From: Phytophthora hibernalis
Taxonomy: Eukaryota; Oomycota; Peronosporomycetes; Peronosporales; Peronosporaceae
Direction of reading: 5' to 3'
DNA length: 64,000 bases
NCBI GenBank assembly: GCA_012656075.1
Contig: JAAKBF010000028.1
Span: forward strand, 310,001-374,000
In this document: positions 37,384 through 47,429 of the stretch, piece by piece
Position numbering within the stretch: position 1 is the stretch's first letter
How the letters are laid out: every line of letters begins with the position of its first letter
The notes under the pieces: generated by a model
Databases searched by the model: none
What the model saw: the letters and a program-made list of their open reading frames with translations, nothing else
What the model was told of the DNA's origin: nothing
Made by a program: the position numbers and the translations under genes

Positions 37384-37929
37384 CACACTGTCCATATCGG
37401 TAAGGTTAAGCTTTGTTCGTTTAATTGGAACGGGATCAGTAGAAGGAAATAAAACGTGGTTAAACTCGTGGGTTTCATAAATGCCTTGGACATTTAATGC
37501 AGTTTTTCTTCTTCTGTCTGCTCTGTTTGGTACTGTTCTTAAATGCAAGGATCACACAGTAGTGGTGAGATGCGATACCGCGTTGTTTTACGAAGTACTT
37601 GAAGTATAGCCTTGCACAACTCGGTAGACATCACATTTTCAAGCTGAAGACTTTAAATATGTACACCAGCGGGCTACGCAGTTTGGACGATCTGAGCCCC
37701 ACTTCGACACCCCTCGGTTGCAACGGACGATCTGAGCCCCACCTCGGTTGCATCGTAGTATTTCTTCGTTGGAATCACCAAGCCGATCGATCCAAGGATG
37801 AATGTTGAAATTGGTAAAAAGAACTAGAGAATTTAATTTACTTTTTTTCTTTCAACGAACTACCGGTAGGATGTTTCTAGTTGTCTTGTCAATCGAGTGA
37901 GCGACAAGATAGAGATCTGTTGTAACCAC
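37384..37929. other. Intergenic spacer with a short duplication
   Basis: No gene is supported. GGACGATCTGAGCCCCAC is present twice, at about 37686 and 37727, each followed by similar CTCGGTTGCA sequence: a recent short tandem duplication. Confidence 0.5.
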
Positions 37930-39207
37930 TCAGGCAGCATCCCCATCACCATAATTGTCTTCTTGACCGTCCTCGGAGTCATCGTTGTAAAAATCGTCGT
38001 CTGAATACGGCTCCCAGTAGTATTTAGTAGTGCGGAAATACACTCGTCGAAGAAGTCGGAGCCCCGCAAACGAAAAGATTTGTGATAGGACGCGGTGATC
38101 AAGCCACCAACGAGAACTCCACCCTGGGAAGACTGGCGTGATCTCTTGTTCCTTGGGCCCGCTGATCCTGCTTCTCTGGAGGCCACCACGCTGAGGAACG
38201 CAAGCTTGGTAATTTGTGGTAGTTTTGCGAGTAGATCAATCGGCTTTAGGTGCTGCTTTTTCAGCGCATTGCTGTATCGGTGGTGGTTCGTCAACATCAG
38301 CACGTCAAGACACGCTAGGTGTCGGTTCACTGTCAGCATATCCGAAATCGCCTTTGTCAGGAAGAATCATCCTCCGTGCAAAAGAGTGGAGTCGCGGTAA
38401 TCCATCCGAGCAGGGGTACGTGTGCTCTTCTCTGTTGAAACCGATAGTCAGTGTCTTCAACGCACCTTGCCGATTTTCAATGGAGCTAGATAGATCAAAC
38501 ACAAGAGCATCACGCTGGACTTGGCATCTGCCGAGGCCCGGAATGATAGCATCGAGCCATTCACTTTCTCCATCGTCGCTGAAAGTGCGAACACAGCGGA
38601 TAGCAGATTCAGTCTTGATAACCTTTTGGTTCACAACTGGCTGTCCGCGTTTAAACTCGCACCGAATGTTAGCTCCGCTTATCAAAGTTGCGTTGCGGTC
38701 TTCCACAATACCAGGAGAGGTACCACATAGCATTTCTTCGGGGTGCTCAGAAGCTAGGACAGCCGCAAATCCTTCCATGTCGAAATCGCTTAAACTATCG
38801 ACTTGGTTGAGTGAAAATGATTGCAGTGCAGAGTAGGCTCGTGCTCGCTTGGAGAAAAGACCGTATGCAAGCCATTTCCACTGTTTACCACCCGTAATAG
38901 TCCTTTTCTCAGCTCGAATGGAAATCTGCTTCGTTGTCTGGTTAACTACCAGCGCTGACATAATAGCTGCCAGATCTTCAATCATCATGCCAGTGTACGA
39001 CGTAAAATTGACTTGATTCACCTGTAGTGGACTTCGGTCTCGAAGATATGCTCCGTGGTAATATCGTGTGGTAGCACGGTTGGGACTACGACGGATGCAG
39101 TCAAAAGTAGTAATACTTAGAACATTACGCCGGCAATTTTTTTCCTTACCGTAATTTACCACCGAGAACATTCCTGAAACCTTCTTTCGGGACAGCAGCG
39201 ATTTCAA
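37930..39207 (-). CDS. Uncharacterised oomycete protein (frameshifted)
   Basis: Starts MKSLLSRKKVSGMFSV at 39207 and is open to 38305. It then continues in a second frame (38339-38050, including PIDLLAKLPQITKLAFLSVV) and a third (38040-37930), which ends in a tyrosine/aspartate-rich acidic tail (SDDDFYNDDSEDGQ). The total would be about 420 residues. The first part contains a phenylalanine/serine-rich middle and no secretion signal. No domain is recognised. The first ~100 bp of the coding sequence and ~55 bp upstream are duplicated in inverted orientation at 58120-58274. Two frameshifts are needed, near 38310 and 38045. Confidence 0.6.
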
Positions 39208-39261
39208 CGACGCAACTTCTCGACCACCTTAGAGCGAGAGCCACGTCTTTTCGATATTAGG
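39106..39261 (-). repeat. Inverted repeat copy A (promoter and 5' end of gene)
   Basis: On the minus strand, this covers the 5' end of the uncharacterised gene and its upstream region. The same sequence, with a handful of differences, occurs on the plus strand at 58120-58274. The two copies point toward each other's outside and bracket the CRN gene and the whole viral element. Confidence 0.85.
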
Positions 39262-39427
39262 GCGTTTCGGCCGCCAACGTTCAAACTATATTGATAAAAG
39301 CAATAGAACAGATTTTTACCTCAAGGATTAGTTCGGACCAGCGCGACGTGGCGTCTCATCATTGGTTGAAAATCTATGTCACACACCTTCATGTGCGCTT
39401 AAGTACGCCAGAAATTCTCCTCCTTCT

Positions 39428-39442
39428 TCCTCATTCCAGAAT
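39428..39442 (+). promoter_or_regulatory. Possible oomycete Inr
   Basis: CCTCATTCCAGAATC contains the TCATTYY initiator core, about 30 bp upstream of the CRN start at 39461. It lacks the A/T-rich FPR extension, so the call is tentative. Confidence 0.4.
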
Positions 39443-39460
39443 CTGCCGGCTCGAGGAAAG

Positions 39461-40585
39461 ATGGTGAAGCTTGTCTGTGCGATCGTTGGTGTGGCGGGAA
39501 GCGCATTTTCTGTGGACATCGACGCGGATCAATTGGTGGGGGACTTGAAGAAGGAGGTCAAGGCGGAGAACCCAGCGACTATCACGTGCGACGCCAAGGA
39601 CCTGCAGCTCTTCCTGGCGAAGACGGGCGACGCGTGGCTCTCATCGAAGGATCCTGCCGTGATTGCTATGCGGAGTGGAGGTGTTCCCGAGCAAGTGAAG
39701 GCACTGCTGAGCAAAGAAATGGACCCAGCGGACGAGATCGGCGACTTGTTGGGAAATGCTCCGACGAAGAAGACCATTCACTTGATGGTGGTGGTTCCGG
39801 AGCAAGAAAACGACCGCTCCCCAGCCATGGCTCCCGGCATGGCACCCTCTTTGCCACCAACTACAATACACCGTCACCCCGAACGTCTCAAACGATGGGC
39901 TGCGATCAATGCAATGATTCGTCAGAAGAATCAAGAGGCGAACCAGAAGACGACGAGTGAAGACGCGAAGAAAACAAACAAAAAGCGGAAAAATCACGAT
40001 GTCGACAAGACTGTGGGCTATTCGAGTCTTTGTTGGGAAGATATCAAACCTATTTACAACTTCGACGATTCTTACGACCTTCAACCCAGCGATATTCCTG
40101 ATGCTGACATCGAGCTACTCCTCGCTCGTATTGTTGACGTGCGGGAACTCTATGGACAAATCTCGGATGGGAAAGAAGTCAAGAGATTGTTTTTTATCGC
40201 CCCGATCCTTGAGACAGTCAGTCGTCTGCTCAAGAACGTCCGCATATTAGTCGAAGAAGACGTGGTTGGGAAGAACGTGCTCCTGAAAGGTCGATTCGAG
40301 TTCGTGCTCAAGCGTGGCACCAAGAGAATTTCACTTGTCGAAGCAAAGCGTGAAGATATGCTGCAAGGACTGGTTCAGAATGTGACGGGGCTGGAAGCTC
40401 TTGCTGATGTCGAAGATCTATCTGTGGTGTATGGCATTGTGACCAATTTTCTCGAGTGGAAGTTCTTGATCAGTGAAGACGAGAGGGTCCGACAGCAAGA
40501 GTGTACTCTTCCACTCACCGATACCATACCGACGTTTGAAGGATTGAAAGAAATCGTCGGGAAGATTTACGCGATGCTGCAATAA
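39461..40585 (+). CDS. Crinkler (CRN) effector with PD-(D/E)XK-like C-terminal domain
   Basis: An intact 374-codon ORF. The N-terminus MVKLVCAIVG with LQLFLAK at about residues 48-54 is the CRN LxLFLAK translocation domain, followed by a DWL-like region and a LMVVVPE stretch equivalent to the HVLVxxP end. I chose the ATG at 39461 over the in-frame ATG at 39362 because CRNs begin at this conserved MVKL. The C-terminal domain (about 200-374) contains GRFEFVLKRG, SLVEAKREDMLQG and a downstream Q, the E-x-K plus Q pattern of restriction-nuclease-fold CRN domains, and ends with LEWKFLI. CRNs typically act in the plant nucleus; nuclease activity here is inferred. A lysine-rich segment (KKTNKKRKNHD) could serve as a nuclear localisation signal. 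It is the only fully intact effector in the window. Confidence 0.9.
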   Translation: MVKLVCAIVGVAGSAFSVDIDADQLVGDLKKEVKAENPATITCDAKDLQLFLAKTGDAWLSSKDPAVIAMRSGGVPEQVKALLSKEMDPADEIGDLLGNAPTKKTIHLMVVVPEQENDRSPAMAPGMAPSLPPTTIHRHPERLKRWAAINAMIRQKNQEANQKTTSEDAKKTNKKRKNHDVDKTVGYSSLCWEDIKPIYNFDDSYDLQPSDIPDADIELLLARIVDVRELYGQISDGKEVKRLFFIAPILETVSRLLKNVRILVEEDVVGKNVLLKGRFEFVLKRGTKRISLVEAKREDMLQGLVQNVTGLEALADVEDLSVVYGIVTNFLEWKFLISEDERVRQQECTLPLTDTIPTFEGLKEIVGKIYAMLQ

Positions 40586-40846
40586 ATATCTTCCATATGA
40601 TCGTCCAAGCGTTGCAATCCTTTTGCTTATTTTCTAATTGAGATCTTCTTACATGCACTCATCTGCTTAATCAATGCATCGAAAGGTATCTCTGATCGTC
40701 CGCTCAACCGCACAAAGTCAAGCTACCGGTGAAACTAAAGAATGAGAGATCAACAGAGCGCACGACACACCTCCAGGATTGAATCAAGTAAGGTGAAACT
40801 ATTTATGTTTTATTACTGATAAATATAAAGTTAGTAATATACTAAG
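40586..40846. other. Host-virus junction zone
   Basis: Short spacer between the CRN stop and the first viral-type small gene. Composition becomes AT-rich from about 40800. No terminal inverted repeat was found by eye, so the left element boundary is only approximate. Confidence 0.35.
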
Positions 40847-40996
40847 ATGACGTACTCACCTGAACAATACCTCGCTAACAAAGAGCGCATTAAGGCAGCA
40901 CAGAAGCGCTACTACCAGCGCACACGCGACGCTCGCTTGTCGTATCAAAAGAGCTACGACGACAAGAATATACCAAATTCGAGCTCGAAAGCGTAA
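40847..40996 (+). CDS. Small basic viral protein, probably frameshifted
   Basis: 49 codons from MTYSPEQYLANKERIKAA, rich in Lys, Arg and Tyr (QKRYYQRTRDARLSYQKSY). Near the end, an adjacent frame continues with a basic then acidic tail (ARKRKPKTELIEDKPEP) to a stop at about 41058, so the natural protein may be about 20 codons longer. Small basic proteins of this sort could bind DNA. Function unknown. Confidence 0.5.
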   Translation: MTYSPEQYLANKERIKAAQKRYYQRTRDARLSYQKSYDDKNIPNSSSKA

Positions 40997-41265
40997 GCCT
41001 AAAACCGAACTTATTGAAGACAAACCCGAACCTAACAACGAAACCGAACTTAATTAATTAATTATTTTTTCTCAAATAAAAAGTCAATCCCAATATAGTC
41101 AATGACAATGGCTTAAAACCTCCAAAAGTATAAGCCAAATATTTGAATTAATTAATTTCAGAATATTTTGTAAATGACTAAGATATAAAGTCGATCCTGA
41201 TACAGGTCAAATAATTATAAAGTCATATCTACGGAGAATAATATAGCCAAGCATATATAGGCAAC

Positions 41266-41460
41266 ATGTCTGCATACGAACTCGAAGGATTAAAGAGATT
41301 AAATATCCAACCTATCAAATGGGGTAGTAGCTACCGTGTTAAGGTGCGTGGTAGAACGGGCAAGATGGTTTATGTTAGCAACGTTTCGCGTCTAATCAAC
41401 AAGAGATTAGTAGCTAAGCAGTACAATGTTTCGATTGAAACCCTTGAGACATCCAGCAAG
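41266..41460 (+). CDS. Small viral protein, 3' end replaced by repeat DNA
   Basis: ATG at 41266, 5 bp after the sequence TATATAGGCAAC. About 65 residues (MSAYELEGLKRLNIQPIKWG, then VRGRTGKMVYVSNVSRLINK) look genuinely coding, after which the frame enters the GC-rich hairpin and repeat and runs to 41553 without meaning. The natural C-terminus has probably been lost. Function unknown. Confidence 0.5.
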
Positions 41461-41702
41461 GATCGATACGGGTCCGAGTCCACTGCTTGGTCGGATGGTC
41501 CTGGCGGTGGACGGTCTTTCACTCGATGTCGGATGCTCGCCGACATCGAGTGAAAGACCGTCAGGAAGATGCTCGCCGACATCGAGTGAAAGACCGTCAG
41601 GAAGATGCTCGCCGACATCGAGTGAAAGACCGTCAGGAAGATTTCCACCGCCAGGACCATCCGACCAAGCAGTGGACTCGACCCGTAATCGATCCTTGCT
41701 GG
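41452..41702. repeat. 250-bp hairpin containing three 36-bp direct repeats
   Basis: Outer arms 41452-41511 and 41644-41702 are inverted copies of about 60 bp with two single-base indels. An inner palindrome pairs 41511-41532 with the first repeat copy. Three identical 36-bp units, each beginning GATGCTCGCCGACATC, lie head to tail at 41532-41567, 41568-41603 and 41604-41639. Only one arm partner exists on the left, so the tripling arose on the right side of the palindrome. Confidence 0.9.
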
Positions 41703-41820
41703 GACCACCAGGATGTGCAGGTACGTGTGAGCCACACCGGCCCTTGCAGCATGCCGAGCGCCACGGAGACACAAAAGCAGCGTCGCAGCTGCGTGGCCGA
41801 GCCGATAATAGAGCGCAAAT

Positions 41821-41891
41821 GGTCATACAGGGCTCGAACCCTGGACCGCAGCGTTATTAGCACTGTGCTCTACCGACTGAGCTATACGACC
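41821..41891 (-). tRNA. tRNA-Ile (AAU) or tRNA-like pseudogene
   Basis: The minus strand folds as a cloverleaf: 7-bp acceptor stem (GGTCGTA with TATGACC, one G-U), TA, D-arm with GCTC/GAGC, anticodon arm CAGTG-CTAATAA-CGCTG with anticodon AAU, a 5-nt variable loop, and a 5-bp T stem (CAGGG/CCCTG). The T loop, TTCGAG, is one base shorter than the normal seven. No encoded CCA. It lies in the GC-rich island inside the viral element, so it may be a host tRNA gene carried in with that DNA. The short T loop could reflect a deletion or a sequencing indel. Confidence 0.75.
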
Positions 41892-41900
41892 AGCAAATAG

Positions 41901-41965
41901 CGGTACGGTTATTTTCGTGTGGGTGGTGTGGAAACCACCCACACGAAAATACAACCGTACCGATA
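41901..41965. repeat. Near-perfect intergenic hairpin
   Basis: CGGTACGGTT plus ATTTTCGTGTGGGTGG pairs with its reverse complement across an 8-nt loop, with a single 2-nt bulge; arms are about 26-28 bp. It lies between the tRNA-like gene and PolB. It could act as a transcription end signal or a resolution structure; function not shown. Confidence 0.85.
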
Positions 41966-42118
41966 AAACCACAACCAACACGCACACGCCAGCTTCACCA
42001 CGGCCTCACCCACCGCTACGCGCACCCTAGAGGTCCGTTCTCGCCGTGCGGTCCAACTTCGAATGCGCCGCCTACCAGCGCGGATCGTCCTAAGTATCGT
42101 TTTTACAATGGTAATCAC

Positions 42119-45100
42119 ATGGAATCACATTTGCACGAGGGTGTTGAGCCTTATGATTTCTACAACAAGCTCGAGAACGTCCTTTCGACTCAAACGAGTG
42201 CGTTTAAGATAAATATTGCTCTCGGGTATGAACTTGTAAGCAAGACCGATCTTGACGACACTCGCTACTTCTACCCAAATCTCGCTAATACTCATGTATT
42301 CAATAATCCTATTGCTATCAATAGCAAGGCTGATATTCAAAAGAAGGTGATTTCGGAAATCCGTTCTATGGAGTTGGCTGACAAACTGAACTATCCCAGC
42401 TCTGGGTATAAGCTAAAGGCGATCACTGCATTCAAGATTTTCATCTACCATCGCGACCATGCTCTCGGGGATAGCGAAGCTGTCATCCCTCAGATTATTC
42501 GCGAAAACAAGCATGTGATCAACTTCCCCAAGACCAACAACAAGTGTGTCTTCCACTGTATCACCTGGCATACATTCCAGAGCCCTAAGAAGGATCCTCG
42601 TAGAATTCAGGCTCAGGTGAAGGAGGCATTCAAGCGCTACTGTTCTTTCAAGGGGGTTAAATATTCGTTGAGCATGTTTAGGTGTTTCAAGCCCATTAAC
42701 CTACTACAGCTCGATGAGGTTGAAGACTGCTTCCAACTTGGTATTAACGTATATAAGATGGATGTAGTTTCTGGAAATGTAGGATGCATTCGTAGATCGG
42801 ACAAGGGGTATGAAGCTATGGATATTTTATCGTTCGAAAATCATGCTCTTTACATCAAGAACATCGATTTGCTTAATGTCCTAAGTGTGAAATGGTTTCG
42901 TCAGCGCTGAAAGGGTTAAAAACCACAAAAAGAATCAGTGCGAGCTCATGAATATCGAAAGCTTCCCAGCTGAGCCAATTATCTACAAACCAGCTCAGAA
43001 CGCAATACGATCACTGCTTACGAAGTATTCGATCAAGAATGCTGATCAGTACATCGATCACTTCATCGTTTATGACTTTGAGGCCATCCTTAAGCCTACT
43101 GCGACTCAACACGGGGAGAATACTGTCTTCACGAACGAACACATTCCGGTGTCTGTATCAGTAGCTGATAGCTTAACCGAGGAGGTGCGTTGCTTTGTAA
43201 ATGATGATCCGAAGATGCTACTTACGGATATGTTCAAATACATCGGTGATGTATCCGTGAAGATCCAGCAGTTCAATGTCAATAAGTACAAGTCGCTTCT
43301 ACAGAAAATCATCAACGCTCACGGTCTGACAGGTATGGAAATTCCAGGAGTCAATCTTGGTAAGACCTACAGGATGTCTGATGTCGAGGGTTGGATTGAA
43401 CAAGGAAAGTATGCCAGCTTCTTTGACTTTCATAGCAGTCTTGGCTTTGGTAAGCAAAGGTCTGATTACGGGAAACTAAAACAGCAGCTTGATCAGGTAC
43501 CAGTATTCGGTTTCAATTCTGGTCGATACGATATTAACTTGATTAAGAAGGATTTGTTTGCTGTTATCGGTACCGACAATATCAAATCTGTCATCAAGAA
43601 TCCCGGCTACATGTGCATAGCTACATCGGACATGAAAATGCTCGATATTAGCAACTATGTACCTGCTGGTACCAGCTACGATAAGTACCTCACAACATAT
43701 CTTGGTGGCTGCAAATGCAATGACAAAATTAGATGTGTCTGTGGTCTTGGTAAGGGTCTTTTCCCATACGAGTACATCACCGCGTTCAATGTGCTAAACC
43801 AGACTACAATCCCGCCTAAGTCAGCTTTTGACAGCAAGCTCCGTGGAACAAGTATCACCGATGATGACTACGAACGAGTGAAGTTCGTGTGGGAGTACTA
43901 CGAGATGAAATCAATCAAGGACCTACTGATCTGGTACAACAATCTTGACGTAGTCCCATTCACCAAGGCTATCAAGGCTCAACGAGAACTCTTTAAGCGT
44001 TTCGATCTGGATATGTTTGCGGATGGAGTGTCACTACCTGGTCTTTCGGAGAAGGTGATGTATCAGACCTGCTTCAATAATCTCCAATATCCAGATAAGA
44101 AGCCAGCTAACGCATTCCAATTCCCAGCTAAGCGAATGAGTGGATACAAGAATCAGGATGCTAAGGCAAAGCGAAAATTCGGTATGACACTTGAGCACTT
44201 GAATACATTGCTGCAAAAGCAAAAGTATCTATGTGGTCTATGCTACTGTCAGCTGACCGCTGAGATCGCTTCAGCTGACCGTATCAACAATAATCTTGGC
44301 CACATCGACGGCAACATCTTGATCAGCTGTGTGAAGTGCAACTCCGCTCGTAAAGATATGTCCCTCGGGGATTTAGATACAAGAACTTGCTTGAGTTCAA
44401 CTCGGAGAGACTGGTATATTCTATTGATCGGGAGGAAAAGGATATCTACGCTAAGATGAAGGCCAACATCGCCGGAGGTCCATCTATTATCTTCAATCGC
44501 TACGCTAAACGTAATGAGACGACAATTCGTGGTGGCAAGGTCTGTAAGAAAATTATCGGATACGATGCTAACGCTCTATACCTGTGGGCACTTGGTAATG
44601 AGATGCCATGCGGTCGATTGACAACAGTGGAAGCGTATGAAGGTATCATCGAGGATATCAAGGCCGATAAAATCTTTGGCATTCTCGAGTGTGATATTCA
44701 CACACCAGAGAACCTGAAACAGTACTTTGGTGAGATGACTCCAATTTTCAAGAATGTACTGATCGACTGTACAAATGAGAGCGTCGTTGGTAAGCACATG
44801 TTCGATCACAATGAGGCGCGCAAGCAAAGCCGAGCAAAGCCAGCTCGCAAGTTGATTGGTAGCTACTTTGGTGAAAAGATATCTCATCTACACTCCTTTG
44901 CTCAAGTGGTACCTTTCTCATGGTATGGAGATCACCAAGACTTACTGCTTTGTCAAGGCCAACTCTCACAAGGCTTTTGCTCCCTTTATGGAGGCTGTAT
45001 CAAATGCGCGACGAGAGGGTGATGTTGATAAATCTAAGGCTATGATTGCTGAGATGATGAAACTTGTAGGCAACATTGCTTTTGGTCGATCTGGAATGGA

Positions 45101-45848
45101 CATGAGCAAGCACAAAGAGGTCAAGTATGAGTCGAGCGACAAAGCTATTAAGAGCAAGATCGAACACTTTACTTTCCATGGGTTGGAAGAGCTTAATGAT
45201 GCGTGTGAAATCACCATGAAGAAACGCCGCCTAAATAACAAGAACCCAATCCATTTGTCGATTGCTATCTATCAGCTTGCTAAGCTACGTATGCTTCAGT
45301 TCTACTATGACTGCATAGACTTCTACTTCGACCGCTCTGACTTCCAGTATCAGGAAATGGACACTGATTCAGCTTATATCGCTTTCAGCTGTGAGAATTC
45401 GTTTCAAGACTGTATCAAGCCTGAGCTACGTGCCCACTTCAAGGAGCATAGATACGATTGGTTCCCACGCGACTACAACATTGAGGTAGCTAAGTTTGAT
45501 CGCCGTACTCCTGGTTTGTTCAAAGATGAATGGTCAGGTGATGCTATGGTATCACTATCGAGTAAGAACTATATTTGCAATCTACCTGATGAATCTTACA
45601 AGGTAAAAGTTTCAGCGAAGGGTATTCAGCAGGGAGGTGGTCGAAACAATGGTGTTCTTAATCCTGATGGGTTTGATACTGTTGTACGGGATCGCATCAC
45701 GCTACAAGGTACAAACAAGGGTTTCAGATTAAGCAAGGAGACCAAATCAATCATTACCTACAGCCAAACTAAAACGGCTCTCAATTACTACTACGACAAG
45801 CGTCGAGTACTTGCAGATGATATCACTACCGAACCGCTTGATATATAA
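42119..45848 (+). CDS. polB: Protein-primed family B DNA polymerase with HNH insertion (frameshifted)
   Basis: Replicative polymerase of the element. 42119-42885: N-terminal domain (KCVFHCITWH), ending in a broken Cys2-type zinc finger around 42878-42945. 42948-44130: 3'-5' exonuclease with ExoI (YDFEAIL), ExoII (NSGRYDINLI) and ExoIII (WYNNLDVVPF). 44150-44370: HNH module. 44400-45848: polymerase with motif A (YDANALYLW), motif B (KLVGNIAFGRSG) and motif C (MDTDSAY). All catalytic motifs are intact. Frameshifts near 42880-42903 (probably two), 44385 and 44875. No TATATAG motif precedes it, unlike many neighbours; an upstream in-frame GC-rich extension back to about 41970 lacks an ATG. Confidence 0.9.
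44150..44375 (+). other. HNH/endonuclease VII-like module inside PolB
   Basis: Between the exonuclease and palm regions, the reading frame encodes TLLQKQKYLCGLC, then SADRINNNLGHIDGN and CVKCNSARKDM. Two CxxC pairs, a D-R-I-N-N motif, a His followed by GN, and a final CN are the layout of zinc-bound HNH nucleases. It is in frame with the exonuclease, so it is part of the polymerase polypeptide rather than a separate homing gene. Confidence 0.75.
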
Positions 45849-45893
45849 ACAACTACCTGGCAGGGGATTTTTGTTTCATAACCATGTAGAGCT

Positions 45894-46980
45894 ATGGATC
45901 AGCTACTGTCAAAGTTATACTATGACCCCAAAACCGGCTTTATCGGAGCTCAAGCTCTGTATCATAAGGCAAAGGAGTTAAATCCTAAGATAACTTTCAA
46001 AATCGTAAAGGATTGGTATTAATCACAGACGGACATTCAACGATTTCAGGAGCAGAAAAAGCGATTCAATGGCTTCAAAATAGCTTCGCATAACCCTAAC
46101 TCTTGGCAAATGGATCTTGCGTTTTGGGAGAAGCGACCAATTTTGACAGCTATCAATATCAATTCAAGGTTGGGCTACGCAAAGCTCATGTCAAACAAGA
46201 CTGCGCCAACTGTATTAGCAGCACTTAAAGCGTTTGTTCGCATCCACAAAGTTGATATCCTGACAAGTGATAATGGTAGCGAATTCATGAACCAACAGGC
46301 TCAAGAATTCTTTAAATCCAAGAAAATTGAGCACTACAACAACGAGCCGGTGATCACGGTACTATGGGAAAAATCGAGCGATTCAACAGAACGTTAAAGC
46401 AGAGACTAACCAAAATGCCTCCCAAAAAGATTACGCAACAGCTTATTGCCGATGTTATCGAAAATTACAATTGCACATTTCATCGCTCGATTGGTATGAC
46501 CCCGAATGATGCAAAAGGAAAAGTAATGGATGCGGATCTGAGTCATAATCAGGTGGAAGCCGATAGAATTGAGGAGGAGTTTGAGATCGGATCAAGCGTA
46601 TTATACCGTCTCAAGAAGCAGACATTTGATAAAGAAGCTGCTCGATGGAGCAAAGCAGTCTATAAAATCGTTGGAATTGATGGCTACCGAGTCCAAATCC
46701 GTTCAAAAATGGTCATACCCTCTACAAGGCACCAAATGATCTTAAATTTGTTAAAACAGAGACCACAGATGCTACTATTAGTCGAGGTGATATTCTTGAG
46801 GCGGAGAAGATCTTAGAACACATGAAGATGCGATCGGGTAAGTTCAAATATTTAGTTAGGTGGGTTGGTAATGAGCCTGACTCATGGGAGCCCCAAGATA
46901 ATTTGCGCCTGATCAATAAGAATCGGATGTCAACTCTTGAGAAGGAGTACTGGAAGAAAAAAGAGCTCCAGCTAGCTTGA
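45894..46980 (+). CDS. Retrovirus-like integrase with chromodomain (stop and frameshifts)
   Basis: Integrates the element into host chromosomes. It starts MDQLLSKLYYDPKTG, the N-terminal region of Polinton integrases. An in-frame TAA at 46020 is followed by continued coding (QEQKKRFNGFKIASH). The rve core contains the first Asp (WQMDLAFWE), the second Asp (LTSDNGSEF) and the Glu-bearing helix (KIERFNRTLKQRLT) after a frameshift near 46365. A chromodomain (KYLVRWVGNEPDSWEP) lies at 46830-46900 after another shift near 46720. A chromodomain after the integrase core is common in Polintons and targets chromatin. Stop TGA at 46978. Confidence 0.85.
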
Positions 46981-47097
46981 TAATAAATAAAATAGAGGCA
47001 TACTCTTAAGCACCGGCTCATGTATATTTATTTTTCTATTTTTTTCTAAGATTTGAGAAATATATGACTTGATATATAGATATAAATATAGATAAAG

Positions 47098-47388
47098 ATG
47101 TGTCCTCACTGTATAGAAAAGGATCGTGAGCTTGCAAAGCTTCGGCGAAAGCTATGGATCATTCAAGAGGTTAGTCGAATCAAGAATGAGTTGCTTAATC
47201 TTGATGCAGCTTCAAATTTTCGTAAAACGGTAGCCAATCAAAAGTACAAGCATGAATTGGAAGCAATCTTTGGCGTCCCGTTCCATTGTATTAAAGACCG
47301 TTATTTGAATCTTCTCAATGAGCGAAACCATATCTGTCATTCTTACTTACCTTTCCGCCATGACTCAGTTATGCCGAGCTATTGGTAA
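47098..47388 (+). CDS. Uncharacterised viral protein, 96 aa
   Basis: Intact ORF beginning MCPHCIEKDRELAKLRRK, with a CxxC pair at the start, a likely coiled coil (about 10-35) and a C-terminal part with NERNHICHSYLPFRHD. It lies immediately downstream of an AT-rich leader with TATATAGATATAAATATAG. Function unknown. Confidence 0.65.
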   Translation: MCPHCIEKDRELAKLRRKLWIIQEVSRIKNELLNLDAASNFRKTVANQKYKHELEAIFGVPFHCIKDRYLNLLNERNHICHSYLPFRHDSVMPSYW

Positions 47389-47429
47389 TTTGAGTACTCA
47401 TTTTTTATAGCTCACAAAATATAGATACG

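Noticed and set aside
37599..37808. Small ORF containing the duplicated GGACGATCTGAGCCCCAC
   Set aside because: Its length depends on the short duplication; no conserved feature or promoter.
41532..41639. CRISPR-like array from three 36-bp repeats
   Set aside because: The units are directly adjacent with no spacers, sit inside a hairpin, and the organism is a eukaryote.
44150..44375. Intein or self-splicing intron in PolB
   Set aside because: No intein splice residues (initial Cys/Ser, terminal His-Asn) or block motifs were seen; the HNH module reads as a fused domain.
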